A DNA stretch of 64,000 nucleotides. It comes from Bacteroidota bacterium (lineage in GTDB: Bacteria > Bacteroidota > Bacteroidia > Bacteroidales > Paludibacteraceae). Below the pieces are notes generated by a model. It was not told the DNA's origin, did no database searches, and saw nothing but the letters and a program-made list of their open reading frames with translations. Positions 28,722 through 38,990 of this stretch are shown here, in pieces. The stretch's first letter is position 1; each line of letters starts with the position of its first letter. Made by a program: the position numbers and the translations under genes. The DNA lies in assembly GCA_021779195.1 (NCBI GenBank), contig JAJYBB010000003.1, forward strand, positions 156,901 through 220,900, in the 5' to 3' direction.

Positions 28722-29858
28722 ATGAAATTCATTGTTTCAAGCACTCAATTGTTAAGTCATTTGCAAGCAATAAGCCGCGTGATTAACAGCAAAAATTCTC
28801 TCCCGATTTTAGATAACTTTCTTTTTGAATTAAAAGGAAATATACTGACCATGACTGCCTCCGACATCGAAACCACCCTCATAACATCGATGGAAGTTGA
28901 AACAGCCGATGGTGAAGGAAAAGTTACTGTTGCTTCGCGTCTCCTGCTCGATACCCTGCGCGAATTTTCCGAACAACCTCTTTCTTTTTCAATAAACGAG
29001 TCGAATCTTGCGATGGTAATCACTTCATCTAATGGATCTTATAATTTTATTGGACAAAATGGTGATGAATATCCACACATTCCCCAGTTAGAGGAAAGCG
29101 TCCGTTCGATGATCATGCCTGTTTCAACATTATCAAATGGTATCTGGAAAACCCTTTTCTGTACTGCCGACGATGAATTGCGTCCGGTGATGAACGGTAT
29201 TTATTTCGACATTGCATTCAATAGCCTCACGTTGGTTGCAACCGATGCCCATAAGTTGGTTCGTTACAATACCTCCTACACTTCAGCATCAATTCAAGAT
29301 GAAGAAACAGCAAGTTTCATTTTGCCCAAAAAACCGGCAAATATGCTAAAAAATATTTTACCCAAAGAGAGTGGCGAAGTTGAAATCCATTTCGATTCAA
29401 AAAATGCACATTTCAAACTGAACAATTACACCATGATTTGTCGTCAGGTTGAAGGTCGTTTCCCAAATTATAACGGCGTTATTCCGAAATTAAATTCCTA
29501 TAAAATTATTATCGATCGCATTACTTTACTCAACGCTCTGAAACGGGTTTCGGTATTTTCCAATCAGGCAAGCAATTTAGTGAAATTAGATTTTAATAAT
29601 AATCAAATTCAAATTTCGGCTCAGGATATCGATTTTTCGATTTCGGCAGAAGAAAATATTCCCTGCCAATTTGAAGGCGAACCCATTAAAATTGGATTCA
29701 AATCATCATTCTTAATTGAAATTTTAAGCAATCTCGATTCGGCAGATATTATTATGGAACTTTCTGATCCTTCCCGTGCCGGACTGATTTTACCTTTCGA
29801 AAACGAACCCGATGAAGATATTCTCATGCTACTGATGCCCATGTTGCTCAACGATTGA
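28722..29858 (+). CDS. dnaN: DNA polymerase III beta subunit (sliding clamp)
   Basis: 378 residues, three repeats of the clamp fold. Typical stretches are LPILDNFLFEL, LVATDAHKLVRY (about 168-179), the repeat-2 end CRQVEGRFPNYNGVIP (about 242-257), and the C-terminal LLMPMLL, matching the usual MPM end that lines the peptide pocket. As a dimer ring it holds DNA polymerase III on DNA. It is not beside dnaA, as is common in this phylum. TACATTTG at 28674-28681 may be its -7 element, and a strong terminator follows. Confidence 0.95.
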   Translation: MKFIVSSTQLLSHLQAISRVINSKNSLPILDNFLFELKGNILTMTASDIETTLITSMEVETADGEGKVTVASRLLLDTLREFSEQPLSFSINESNLAMVITSSNGSYNFIGQNGDEYPHIPQLEESVRSMIMPVSTLSNGIWKTLFCTADDELRPVMNGIYFDIAFNSLTLVATDAHKLVRYNTSYTSASIQDEETASFILPKKPANMLKNILPKESGEVEIHFDSKNAHFKLNNYTMICRQVEGRFPNYNGVIPKLNSYKIIIDRITLLNALKRVSVFSNQASNLVKLDFNNNQIQISAQDIDFSISAEENIPCQFEGEPIKIGFKSSFLIEILSNLDSADIIMELSDPSRAGLILPFENEPDEDILMLLMPMLLND

Positions 29859-29920
29859 TAGTGAATTTGTCTGTACAATTTCGACAAAACTCATACAACC
29901 AATTCACCTGGTTCAAATTG

Positions 29921-29964
29921 AAAGAGGTCTAAGGTTGAATAACTTTAGACCTCTTTTCTTCTTA
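29921..29964 (+). terminator. Rho-independent terminator after dnaN
   Basis: A 16-bp stem with one G-T pair (29921-29936 with 29941-29956), a GAAT loop, then TTCTTCTT. It begins with AAAGAGGTCTAA and ends TTAGACCTCTTT. It lies 63 bp after the dnaN stop. Confidence 0.9.
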
Positions 29965-30042
29965 AAATAAATACATCCCTTTATCAAAACCGGTAACGTA
30001 ATTTCGGATTTTCAACTAAATTACTTACAAATCCATCTTTAC

Positions 30043-30810
30043 ATGAAACTTAATTTAAAAAACCCTTTGGTTATTTTTGACCTCGAAACTACAGGCACTA
30101 ACATTGTTTCCGACAGAATAGTAGAAATCTCATATCATAAAGTATATCCAAATGGGCGTGAAGAAACTAAAACAATTCGTGTAAATCCTGAAATACCCAT
30201 TCCTAAAGAATCGACTGATATTCATGGAATAACTGATGCGGATGTGGAAAATTGTCCTATTTTCAAATCTATAGCCAAAGATATCGTGCGCGATATCGAA
30301 GGTTGCGATCTTGCAGGATACAATTCAAACCGCTTTGATATTCCTTTGTTAGCTGAAGAATTGCTGAGAGCAGATGTCGATATAGATTTAATGAAACGTA
30401 AGTTTATCGATGTTCAGGTTATTTTTCACAAGATGGAACAACGAACGCTCTCTGCAGCATATAAATTTTATTGCGAAAAAGAACTCGAAGGTGCCCATGG
30501 AGCCGAAGCCGATGCACTTGCTACTTACGAAGTCCTTATGGCGCAATTAGATAGATATCCAGAATTAAAGAATGACATCGATTTTTTATCAAAATTTACG
30601 ACTCAAAACAACAATGTGGATTTTGCAGGACGAATGATTTATAACGAAAAAGGAGAAGAAATTATCAATTTTGGCAAGTATAAAGGTCAGCGCGTAACCG
30701 ATGTCTTAAAAACAGATATCGGTTATTACGGATGGATGATGAACAGCGATTTCCCACTACACACAAAAAAGACACTAACCAACATTAAACTCCGTAATTT
30801 TAATAAATAA
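30043..30810 (+). CDS. DEDDh 3'-5' exonuclease with FGKYKGQ tail domain
   Basis: 255 residues. The exonuclease domain has all DEDDh motifs: Exo I FDLETTGTN (about 10-18), Exo II AGYNSNRFDIPLL, and Exo III HGAEADALATYEVL with the catalytic His and Asp. It resembles DNA polymerase III epsilon but has a C-terminal addition (about 210-255) beginning INFGKYKGQRV, a small module seen after DnaQ-like nucleases in Bacteroidetes. It could be a proofreader or a separate repair or RNA exonuclease. It comes after the dnaN terminator and has its own transcript. Confidence 0.85.
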   Translation: MKLNLKNPLVIFDLETTGTNIVSDRIVEISYHKVYPNGREETKTIRVNPEIPIPKESTDIHGITDADVENCPIFKSIAKDIVRDIEGCDLAGYNSNRFDIPLLAEELLRADVDIDLMKRKFIDVQVIFHKMEQRTLSAAYKFYCEKELEGAHGAEADALATYEVLMAQLDRYPELKNDIDFLSKFTTQNNNVDFAGRMIYNEKGEEIINFGKYKGQRVTDVLKTDIGYYGWMMNSDFPLHTKKTLTNIKLRNFNK

Positions 30811-31102
30811 AAATATTGTAAAAATAGCATTTCAAAAATATTTCGGTTAAATATATCATTCACTTGATTTAAGCGTTTTAATGTATGGTGAACTGATCAT
30901 GGAGCACTGATTCATTTAATTTTTATATTGGCTAATTTTAATATTAACTTTTCATTAACATATAACATAGGATGATTGATCACATCAAGTTCCCTTCTTC
31001 CATCAATCCAATTCTCAAATTCAGGAAACGCTTAAAGATTTAATATTCCTTGGCACGGTCATTGCTGTGTTTATTATTTGCATTACAGTTTTTTAGTGAA
31101 AT

Positions 31103-31690
31103 ATGAAAACAACAGTTACACTTTTGGTTCTACTATTCTTGTCTTGCTCCCTTGCTATTTATTGTCAGGATAATGCATCCTCATTACCCCAACGAACACC
31201 GGAACAAGAAGCTGTGAAACAAACCGAAAAAATGCAGCAAGAGCTCAATCTCAACACCAATCAAGCTAAACTCATATACCAGATTAATTTGAAATATGCC
31301 CGACAGCGACAAATATCAAACACCCGGAGTGAATCTGTCGAACGAATGAAAAATAAAAATTCAGAAATTGAAAAAATTTTAACTTCCGAACAAAATAACC
31401 AATTGCAATCCAAACGATTTGAACGCTCTTCTTTTGATCATCAGATATTACAGTCTACTCCTATTCAAGCAAATAAAATTCCGAATAATCAACTCGAAAA
31501 TCGAAAGGTGAATAACCAATCAACACATCGCCAAACCATGCCGTCCCGAAATGCTGAATTTCGCAGAAACGCTGCTCCCTTATTGCGAAACCCTCAACTT
31601 CAAAACACTAATAATTCAGAAGTTCACCGAAATCAGCGATTTCAACCCGAACAAAAGATAATTCCTGCTACTCCTTCGAAAAGGAAATAA
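31103..31690 (+). CDS. Secreted Spy/CpxP- or DUF4890-like protein
   Basis: 195 residues. Signal peptide about 1-22 (ending AIYCQ). Then a helical region TPEQEAVKQTEKMQQELNLN followed by NQAKLIYQIN, with a second helix ending ILTSEQNNQL. This pattern of Met/Leu/Gln-rich helices is typical of periplasmic DUF4890 or CpxP/Spy-type proteins. The C-terminal third is low in complexity, rich in Asn, Gln and Arg. The next gene starts 3 bp after its stop. Confidence 0.65.
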   Translation: MKTTVTLLVLLFLSCSLAIYCQDNASSLPQRTPEQEAVKQTEKMQQELNLNTNQAKLIYQINLKYARQRQISNTRSESVERMKNKNSEIEKILTSEQNNQLQSKRFERSSFDHQILQSTPIQANKIPNNQLENRKVNNQSTHRQTMPSRNAEFRRNAAPLLRNPQLQNTNNSEVHRNQRFQPEQKIIPATPSKRK

Positions 31691-31693
31691 TTG

Positions 31694-32407
31694 ATGGGCA
31701 ATTCATATTTTTCATTTAAGAAATTTACTGTTTTTCAGGATCGTTGCGCCATGAAAGTTGGCGTAGATGGCGTGATGTTAGGAGCATGGGCTTCGGTGGA
31801 AAATACTAATAATATATTGGATGTCGGAACCGGAACCGGATTGATTGCTTTAATGTTGGCTCAACGTTGTTCTGCCACTATAACTGGTATCGAAATTGAT
31901 AAAAATGCTGTTGATCAAGCTATCGAAAATGTGTTTCAATCTCCCTGGAAAGATCGAATCAAAATCATGAACCAGCCTTTTCAGGATTTCGCTGATAGCA
32001 CAACCTCCAAATTTGATCTGATTGTATCAAACCCTCCCTATTTTGTTAACGCCATTAAAGCTCCCGATTTCGCACGGAATTCGGCACGTCATACCGATTT
32101 GTTAAGTCATGAAGATTTAATTGACAATGCATCCAAGCTTCTGAAGCCAATTGGTCGGATTTGTTTGATTTTACCAACCATTGAAGCCGAAAAATGCAAA
32201 CAATATGCTCTAAAAAATGGACTTTCATGTGCTAACGAAACCTTCGTATATCCAAAGCCAGAAACAAAACCAAAACGTGTCTTACTTGAATTCTCAAATA
32301 GTCAAACATTAAAAACTATTCAATATCTGACGATTGAAAATAACGAAAGACACATTTACTCGAATGAATTTCGGACGTTGGTAAAAGATTTCTATCTGAA
32401 TCTGTAG
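31694..32407 (+). CDS. trmN: tRNA1(Val) (adenine37-N6)-methyltransferase
   Basis: 237 residues from ATG 31694; a TTG just before it is unlikely to be used. A Rossmann methyltransferase: motif I ILDVGTGTGLIALMLAQR (about 39-56), acidic GIEIDKNA, and catalytic NPPYF near 115, the N6-adenine type. N-terminal FKKFTVFQDRCAMKVGVDGV is diagnostic of the YfiC/TrmN group that modifies A37 of tRNA-Val. It follows the small secreted protein gene directly. Confidence 0.88.
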   Translation: MGNSYFSFKKFTVFQDRCAMKVGVDGVMLGAWASVENTNNILDVGTGTGLIALMLAQRCSATITGIEIDKNAVDQAIENVFQSPWKDRIKIMNQPFQDFADSTTSKFDLIVSNPPYFVNAIKAPDFARNSARHTDLLSHEDLIDNASKLLKPIGRICLILPTIEAEKCKQYALKNGLSCANETFVYPKPETKPKRVLLEFSNSQTLKTIQYLTIENNERHIYSNEFRTLVKDFYLNL

Positions 32408-32434
32408 ATTAGCTTCATATAAAACTCCCATATA

Positions 32435-33847
32435 TCAAGGCAATTGTTCATTCAATAATTTGCCATCAATCATCACATGATTAAGAATTACATGATCCAC
32501 ATATTGAAAAAAATTCGGCTTTTTTACGCCCGAAAAAATACAGTTTCTTACCTCAATATTGCTTACAGTATGCTGTCCTTTTAATCCATCCAACCACAAG
32601 GCATAAGTCGATTTTTTTGAATTTACATGCGACAGGTAAACATTTCGAATCATCGGAATAAAGTTACCTTGACCTTCAGTATCTACATGATAGCTCGTAT
32701 TTATGGACAAAATAGCATCACGAACCTCGCCGACTATAACATTCCTCACGTATACACCGTCTGTCGTTCCTCCACGGTTATTATTGGTTTTAATAAGAAT
32801 GGCACGGTCTAACTCAGGGCTGCTCATTTCGCAGTTTTCGACGAAGATATTTTTACATCCTCCCGAAATCTCGCTACCCATCGATACTCCACCATGACCT
32901 TTTCGCATGTGACAATTCTTAATAAGTACATTTTCGATGGGTGCGTTTGCACGTCGTCCGTCAAAATCACGACCTGATTTCAGGGCAATACAATCATCAC
33001 CGGTATTGAATATACAATTTTCAATCAAGACATTAGTACACGATTCAGGGTCACAACCATCATTATTTGGACCTTCGCTGTTGACGGTTACGTTTCGTAC
33101 AATCACGTTTTGCGACAATAAAGGATGAATTACCCAAAACGGCGAATTTGTAATAGTTACATCTTCAATTTTAAAATTTTTACAATGAATAAAGTTGATA
33201 AACTGCGGGCGTAAATAAAACCCTTCGCCCATTTGGCGCATTGCGACTGGAACTTGAGTATCGTTATATTTTTTTAAAAGCGGGCGGCAAAGTGGATCCA
33301 ACTGACTGGGTGAACCCTTTACAAAGCCCATTTTTACTATGCCTTTCCAAGGCCACCAGTTAGTTACACTTCCCTGTCCATCCAAAAGACCTTTGCCGGT
33401 AAGCGCAAAATTGGTCTGACCATCAGCAAAAATCAGCGGGCAGTAGTTGAAGCAATCGTCACCCTCCCAGCGTGTTTGCACTAAAGGCAGATAATCCTTC
33501 GAATCGGTACTAAATTTTAATACAGCACCAGCTTCTAAGTGAAGGTCTACATTACTTTTCAAGTGAACGGCACCGGTAAGATATGTTCCTTTGCTTATTA
33601 CCACATGCCCTCCACCATCAATGCTACATCTTTCAATAGCTTCATTGATGGCGGCTGTATTTTTTGTTACACCATCACCTTTCGCACCAAAATCAATTAC
33701 ATTATAAACTTTGTTTTTGAAAACAGGATCTTTCATTTCCTTCGTAATGGTGTAAATTGATTTCCATGCATCTAAACTGGAAATCCGACTGTTCGCCACT
33801 TGAATTAACAAAAAAACCAACGCTATTACTGTCATAATTTTTTTCAT
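32435..33847 (-). CDS. Glycoside hydrolase family 28 (polygalacturonase type)
   Basis: 470 residues. Signal peptide about 1-20 (MKKIMTVIALVFLLIQVANS). A right-handed beta helix with the GH28 catalytic motifs: NNDGCDPESC, GDDCIALKSG (paired Asp), GHGGVSMGSE (His) and the late ILIKTNNNRGG (Lys). These are inverting hydrolases of polygalacturonan or rhamnogalacturonan. It is probably periplasmic: there is no sorting tail. It is convergent with trmN 27 bp away, and a -7 element lies at 33895-33902. It fits with the GH105, GH43 and GH51 genes further on. Confidence 0.92.
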   Translation of the reverse strand: MKKIMTVIALVFLLIQVANSRISSLDAWKSIYTITKEMKDPVFKNKVYNVIDFGAKGDGVTKNTAAINEAIERCSIDGGGHVVISKGTYLTGAVHLKSNVDLHLEAGAVLKFSTDSKDYLPLVQTRWEGDDCFNYCPLIFADGQTNFALTGKGLLDGQGSVTNWWPWKGIVKMGFVKGSPSQLDPLCRPLLKKYNDTQVPVAMRQMGEGFYLRPQFINFIHCKNFKIEDVTITNSPFWVIHPLLSQNVIVRNVTVNSEGPNNDGCDPESCTNVLIENCIFNTGDDCIALKSGRDFDGRRANAPIENVLIKNCHMRKGHGGVSMGSEISGGCKNIFVENCEMSSPELDRAILIKTNNNRGGTTDGVYVRNVIVGEVRDAILSINTSYHVDTEGQGNFIPMIRNVYLSHVNSKKSTYALWLDGLKGQHTVSNIEVRNCIFSGVKKPNFFQYVDHVILNHVMIDGKLLNEQLP

Positions 33848-34606
33848 ACTATCAAATAATTAAAATAATTTCAAATCATTGAATTTCATCAATGCAAAAA
33901 TAGTCAGGCGTAGATTCATGTATGTGGATTTATATGCTTATATTGTGGAGAATAACAAAACTCAGATGAAACTCGAACCTATTATTTATTTAATAATTAT
34001 TAAAATCTAAAAACTATCAATGGTACTCATAATCTGTATAATATATATAAAATTGTCGATTAAGTAGAATATTTTATCCTATTTTCATCTCAACTAATAT
34101 TCCTTAGCAATCATTGGTGTCCGATAAATTTTATATAAACTTCTGAAAGGTGTTTCATGTAAAAGGTTGGCATTGTGTCGCCAAAGTGAGAGTTAAAATT
34201 AAATAATAATCTATGAATCTTACACTCCGAAGGACTATGAACAAAACGGTTCAAAACGAAGATTTATTTTAAAATGATTTCAATCAAAGGGATAAATCAA
34301 TCTTATGAAAATGAATGACCAATGAAAAATCAGTTTCTGAAGCAATTTAAAACGCCTTTCAAACAAAAAGGGTATAAATAACGTTTAAGAGGTGCAAAAG
34401 CACTCAAAAATTCATGCTGTAAAGCATATTTTTAGTAATTTTGCAACCTTTATTGAATTCATATTTGCTTGAAATTTCTTTGCAAAAAGTCTTATGGATT
34501 AATGCGTTTGAATCTCAGTCAAAAAATTGAATTTCGTATTTGATGTTTAATCTGTTTTATCGAACGGGTTAGTCAATGATTTTTAACAGGGAAAAATAGT
34601 CAGATT
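33848..34606. other. Intergenic, 759 bp, GH28 and suf promoter regions
   Basis: Between divergent GH28 and sufB. Besides the GH28 -7 element, TAATTTTG at 34436-34443 (TAnnTTTG) could serve the suf operon with a 160-nt leader. ATTGGTGTCCGATAAATTTT near 34113-34132 recalls an insertion sequence end, but I find no partner. No coding frame of note. Confidence 0.45.
33895..33902 (-). promoter_or_regulatory. Bacteroidetes -7 element (TATTTTTG) for GH28
   Basis: The minus strand reads TATTTTTG 48 bp before the GH28 start. No convincing -33 box is present, which could mean it needs an activator. Confidence 0.45.
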
Positions 34607-36043
34607 ATGGCAGAAGATATATTACATGAAGTAACACAAAACGAATATAAATACGGTTTTACCTCTGATATTGAAACCGATATTATTCCAATAGGGTTAA
34701 ATGAAGAAGTGATTCGGTTGATTTCATCAAAAAAAAACGAACCGGAATGGATGCTTGATTTTCGGTTGAAGGCTTACCGCCATTGGTTAACTCAGGAGAT
34801 ACCTCAATGGGCTCATCTCGAAATACCCAAAATTGATTATCAAAGCATTGCATATTATGCTGCACCCCGTAAAAATGCACCAAAAAGTTTAGACGAAGTT
34901 GATCCTGAATTGTTGAAAACATTTGATAAATTAGGCATTCCGCTTGAAGAACAAAAAGCCTTGTCGGGTATGGCGGTCGATGCCGTTATGGATAGCGTTT
35001 CCGTAAAAACAACATTTAAAGAAAATCTGGCTGAATTGGGCATTATATTTTGTTCATTCAGCGAAGCCGTTGAGCATCATCCCGATTTGGTAAAGAAATA
35101 TATGAGCTCGGTAGTTCCTTACACCGATAATTTCTTTGCTACGCTTAATTGTGCTGTTTTTTCAGATGGTTCTTTCGTGTACATTCCCAAAGGCGTGCGT
35201 TGCCCGATGGAATTATCCACCTATTTCCGTATCAACTCACTGAATACAGGACAGTTTGAACGCACGCTGATCATTGCTGACGAAGATAGTTACGTATCGT
35301 ATCTCGAAGGGTGCACTGCTCCGATGCGCGATGAGAACCAATTACATGCGGCAATCGTTGAAATAGTGGTTATGAAAAATGCTGAAGTAAAATATTCTAC
35401 TGTTCAAAACTGGTATCCAGGTGACAAGAATGGAAAAGGAGGAATTTTTAACTTCGTAACAAAACGTGGAATTTGCAAAGGCGAAAATTCAAAAATCTCA
35501 TGGACTCAAGTCGAAACCGGTTCGGCTATAACTTGGAAATATCCGAGCTGCATACTTTTGGGCGACAATTCATCTGCCGAATTTTATTCAGTAGCTGTTA
35601 CCAATCACTACCAGCAAGCCGATACGGGAACAAAGATGTTACATATTGGTAAAAACACGCGAAGCCATATTTTATCCAAAGGAATATCAGCGGGATACAG
35701 CCAAAACAGTTACAGAGGATTGGTAAAAGTAAATCCGGCTGCCCAAAATGCACGCAACTTCTCGCAATGCGACAGCTTGCTGCTCAGTGATAAATGCGGT
35801 GCACATACTTTTCCTTACATGGAAGTAAACAACGATTCTTCAGTAGTTGAACACGAAGCTACAACTTCAAAAATCAGTGAAGATCAGATATTTTACTGTA
35901 ATCAACGAGGTATTTCAACCGAAGATGCGATCGGGTTAATCGTAAATGGGTACGCCAAAGAAGTTTTAAATAAATTGCCGATGGAATTTGCAGTAGAAGC
36001 ACAAAAGTTGCTGCAAATAACACTCGAAGGAAGTGTAGGGTAA
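34607..36043 (+). CDS. sufB: Fe-S cluster assembly scaffold SufB
   Basis: 478 residues, full length. A parallel beta-helix core, with the C-terminal part [20 protein letters not shown] holding the conserved Cys used for cluster assembly, then [36 protein letters not shown] is another family signature. SufB forms the SufBC2D complex that builds clusters from SufS-derived sulfur. It is the first gene of sufB-sufC-sufD, with a 150-bp gap and a perfect hairpin before sufC. Confidence 0.96.
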   Translation: MAEDILHEVTQNEYKYGFTSDIETDIIPIGLNEEVIRLISSKKNEPEWMLDFRLKAYRHWLTQEIPQWAHLEIPKIDYQSIAYYAAPRKNAPKSLDEVDPELLKTFDKLGIPLEEQKALSGMAVDAVMDSVSVKTTFKENLAELGIIFCSFSEAVEHHPDLVKKYMSSVVPYTDNFFATLNCAVFSDGSFVYIPKGVRCPMELSTYFRINSLNTGQFERTLIIADEDSYVSYLEGCTAPMRDENQLHAAIVEIVVMKNAEVKYSTVQNWYPGDKNGKGGIFNFVTKRGICKGENSKISWTQVETGSAITWKYPSCILLGDNSSAEFYSVAVTNHYQQADTGTKMLHIGKNTRSHILSKGISAGYSQNSYRGLVKVNPAAQNARNFSQCDSLLLSDKCGAHTFPYMEVNNDSSVVEHEATTSKISEDQIFYCNQRGISTEDAIGLIVNGYAKEVLNKLPMEFAVEAQKLLQITLEGSVG

Positions 36044-36075
36044 TGTAACCAATACCTTCCCTATTGGTTACATTA
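36041..36075 (+). promoter_or_regulatory. Perfect 14-bp hairpin at the sufB stop codon
   Basis: TAATGTAACCAATA (36041-36054), a 7-nt loop CCTTCCC, then the exact reverse complement at 36062-36075. The first three bases are the sufB stop codon. No T tract follows, so it is not a standard terminator; it could limit readthrough to sufC or protect the 3' end of the sufB message. Confidence 0.65.
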
Positions 36076-36193
36076 AGTTGAATAAATTTTCAGACGAAAG
36101 GGAAACACACAATTTTTGAAAAACAAAAAATTTATAGTATAAAATATTTCATATCAATAAGTCCCCGCTCGGGAGGATTTAAAGGACAAAATT

Positions 36194-36949
36194 ATGTTAG
36201 AAATTAAAAATTTACATGCCAGCATTAATGGCAAAGAAATACTTAAAGGATTGAGCCTTACGGTTCGTCCCGGTGAAATACATGCCATCATGGGTCCAAA
36301 CGGTGCAGGTAAATCAACGCTCTCATCAGTATTAACTGGGAATCCGGTTTTTGACGTTACGCATGGAGAAATAACATTTTACGGAAAAAACCTATTAGAA
36401 TTAACACCCGAACATCGGGCTAACGAGGGCATTTTCCTGAGCTTTCAATATCCGGTTGAGATTCCCGGTGTAAGCATGGTTAACTTTATGCGTACGGCCA
36501 TTAACGAGCAACGAAAATATCGAAAATTACCGCCCATTTCTTCTACAGACTTTTTACGTTTAATGCGTGAGAAAAAAGAATTGGTGGAAATGGATAACAA
36601 GCTGACGAATCGTTCGGTTAACGAAGGATTTTCTGGTGGTGAGAAAAAAAAGAACGAAATCTTCCAAATGGCTATGCTCGAACCACGCCTCGCCATACTT
36701 GATGAAACCGATTCGGGATTAGATATCGATGCCTTACGTATCGTCGCAAATGGCGTCAATAGGTTGAAAAATCCCGAAAATGCAGCGATCGTAATTACCC
36801 ATTATCAACGGTTACTTGACTATATTATTCCTGATTTCGTGCATGTTCTTTACGACGGTCGGATTGTGAAATCAGGAACCAAAGAATTAGCCTTCGAACT
36901 CGAAGAAAAAGGCTACGACTGGATTAAAAGAGAAGTGGAAGAAGAATAA
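36194..36949 (+). CDS. sufC: Fe-S cluster assembly ATPase SufC
   Basis: 251 residues, ABC-type ATPase. Walker [10 protein letters not shown] (about 35-43), signature [10 protein letters not shown] near 147-156, and Walker [13 protein letters not shown], followed by the switch His in VITHYQR. SufC drives the shape change of the SufB-SufD pair. The sequence GGGAGGATTTAAAGG lies in front of the start. It is 63 bp before sufD. Confidence 0.97.
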   Translation: MLEIKNLHASINGKEILKGLSLTVRPGEIHAIMGPNGAGKSTLSSVLTGNPVFDVTHGEITFYGKNLLELTPEHRANEGIFLSFQYPVEIPGVSMVNFMRTAINEQRKYRKLPPISSTDFLRLMREKKELVEMDNKLTNRSVNEGFSGGEKKKNEIFQMAMLEPRLAILDETDSGLDIDALRIVANGVNRLKNPENAAIVITHYQRLLDYIIPDFVHVLYDGRIVKSGTKELAFELEEKGYDWIKREVEEE

Positions 36950-37012
36950 CTTGCAAATTATTTTCGTATTTCTTACTTTTTAACCTTTTCATTTTTTTAC
37001 CGCTGAAATAAT

Positions 37013-38353
37013 ATGGAACAACAATATATCGATTTATACAAACAATTTCACGAAAATATCAAAAGCAATTCAGCTCCGGTAATAAATGCTTTGCGCGATG
37101 AGTCGTTTGAGTTATTCGAAACGCTGGGATTTCCCACTTCAGACCTCGAAAACTACAAATATACCGACTTGAATGCATCCCTTTCGATTGATTACGGGTT
37201 GAATATCAATAGAATTCATTTCCCTGTCGACCCATACCAGGTTTTTAAATGCGATGTGCCAGGAATTCATTCCTTCCTCTTTTTCGTGGTAAACGATGCT
37301 TTTTTCCCCGTAAACGAACCCCGAAACAAGGATCTACCAGAAGGAGTAATCGTTGGAAGCCTAAAAGAAATTGCCGAAACACAACCCGACCTGCTCAAAA
37401 ATTATTATGGTAAATTAAGCTCGAAACAACGCGATGGTTTAGTAGCTTTCAATGGCACTTTTGCTCAGGATGGGTTTTTTATGTACGTACCGAAAAACGT
37501 TGTTTTAGAACATCCAGTTCAGTTGGTAAACATCATGCGCTCGGATGTTGATTTTATGGCAAATAGCCATAATCTGATTATTCTGGATGAAGGTGCCAAA
37601 ATGCAACTGCTGGTATGCGACCACACGGTTGACAATGTACGTTTTTTTGCTAATCGTGTTACCGAAGTTTTTGTGGGTGAAAATGCCGTTTATGAACATT
37701 ATAAACTCGAAAATACACACACCCGCATGACCAATTTAACCACCTTGCTGATCCAGCAAAAGGATTCGTCGACTGTATTGACAAACTTGATCACGCTGCA
37801 CAATGGATTCACAAGAAATACGGTAGAAATTGATCTGGATGGCGAACACTGCGAAACGGAGCTTTGCGGAATGGTCATTGGTGATAAAAATCAACAAGTT
37901 GATAATTTCACCACAATTTTGCACAATCAGCCCAATTGCCACAGCTCTGAACTGTTTAAATACGTATTAGATGATGTTTCTAAAGGAGGATTTACCGGAA
38001 AGTTGCGCGTTGCAAAGGATGCCCAAAAAACATCCGCCTTTCAAACAAACCGAAATATTCTTCTCAACAAAACAGCTAAAATGAGAACACGTCCACAATT
38101 GGAAATTTACGCAGATGATGTGAAATGTTCGCATGGAGCTACGATTGGACAATTGGACGAATCAGCCAAATTTTATATGCAACAACGAGGCATTTCAGAA
38201 ACAGAAGCCCGATTATTGCTAATGTTTGCTTTTACAAGCGATATCATTGACAATATCCGTATTCCAGCGCTCCAGGATAGAATTAAAATTATGGTTGAAA
38301 ACAGGCTTCGCGGTGAAATTTCAAAATGTGAAGGATGTATGATTTGTCAATAA
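37013..38353 (+). CDS. sufD: Fe-S cluster assembly protein SufD
   Basis: 446 residues, paralogue of SufB. The C-terminal motif DDVKCSHGATIGQLDE holds the conserved His that pairs with the SufB Cys at the assembly site; RGISETEARLLL and the final RGEISKCEGCMICQ follow. The extra Cys-rich ending (CEGCMIC) is notable: three Cys within six residues at the very C-terminus. No sufS or sufE gene follows in this window, though they usually do; the next gene is a Nudix hydrolase 7 bp away. Confidence 0.94.
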   Translation: MEQQYIDLYKQFHENIKSNSAPVINALRDESFELFETLGFPTSDLENYKYTDLNASLSIDYGLNINRIHFPVDPYQVFKCDVPGIHSFLFFVVNDAFFPVNEPRNKDLPEGVIVGSLKEIAETQPDLLKNYYGKLSSKQRDGLVAFNGTFAQDGFFMYVPKNVVLEHPVQLVNIMRSDVDFMANSHNLIILDEGAKMQLLVCDHTVDNVRFFANRVTEVFVGENAVYEHYKLENTHTRMTNLTTLLIQQKDSSTVLTNLITLHNGFTRNTVEIDLDGEHCETELCGMVIGDKNQQVDNFTTILHNQPNCHSSELFKYVLDDVSKGGFTGKLRVAKDAQKTSAFQTNRNILLNKTAKMRTRPQLEIYADDVKCSHGATIGQLDESAKFYMQQRGISETEARLLLMFAFTSDIIDNIRIPALQDRIKIMVENRLRGEISKCEGCMICQ

Positions 38354-38360
38354 GTTAAAA

Positions 38361-38990
38361 ATGAGACTCACACCTGAAATCATCAAACAAAAACTGGCAA
38401 AACCCTTACCTGGAATTGTTTCTCATCTGAAAATGGCTCCAGTAGATCGGGTAAACGAGCTACAACAATTAAAAGATTATCGCAATTCAGCTCGCAAAAG
38501 CGGCGTGATGATATTGCTTTTCCCTGAAAATAATACACTTAAAGTAATTTTTATCCGTCGAAGTACATATGTGGGAATACATGCCGGACAAATTGCATTC
38601 CCCGGTGGCAGCTATGAAGAAAACGATATTACTACAGAAAAGACAGCTTACCGCGAAATTGAAGAAGAGATCGGCATTCCGTCCGGGAAAATCGAAATAG
38701 TCGGACAACTCACCGACATGTATGCGCAGGCAAGTAACTTCCTTATCAGCGTTTTCGTGGGTTACCTTTCTGAAAGACCTGAACTAAAGGCACAAGAACG
38801 TGAAGTAGATGATATTTTCACTGTTGATATTGATGCATTCTTACTCCCCGAAGTGATCCAAACCAAGGAGTTTAAGGTGCAAACCACAGATATACCGATA
38901 AAAGCACCCTATTATAATGTTGATGGCATCGAAATTTGGGGTGCCTCAGCTATGGTTATGGCTGAACTGTTAGATATGATCATTGACTGA
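38361..38990 (+). CDS. Nudix hydrolase, CoA pyrophosphatase type
   Basis: 209 residues. GIHAGQIAFPGGSYEE followed by TAYREIEEEIGI is the Nudix box in the version of the NudL/UPF0035 group (GQIAFPGG before the box), whose members split coenzyme A or acyl-CoA. It starts 7 bp after sufD, so it is probably co-transcribed with the suf genes; the biological link is not clear. Confidence 0.87.
   Translation: MRLTPEIIKQKLAKPLPGIVSHLKMAPVDRVNELQQLKDYRNSARKSGVMILLFPENNTLKVIFIRRSTYVGIHAGQIAFPGGSYEENDITTEKTAYREIEEEIGIPSGKIEIVGQLTDMYAQASNFLISVFVGYLSERPELKAQEREVDDIFTVDIDAFLLPEVIQTKEFKVQTTDIPIKAPYYNVDGIEIWGASAMVMAELLDMIID

Noticed and set aside
34113..34132. Insertion sequence end (GTGTCCGATAAA-like)
   Set aside because: No matching inverted copy or transposase remnant was found nearby.
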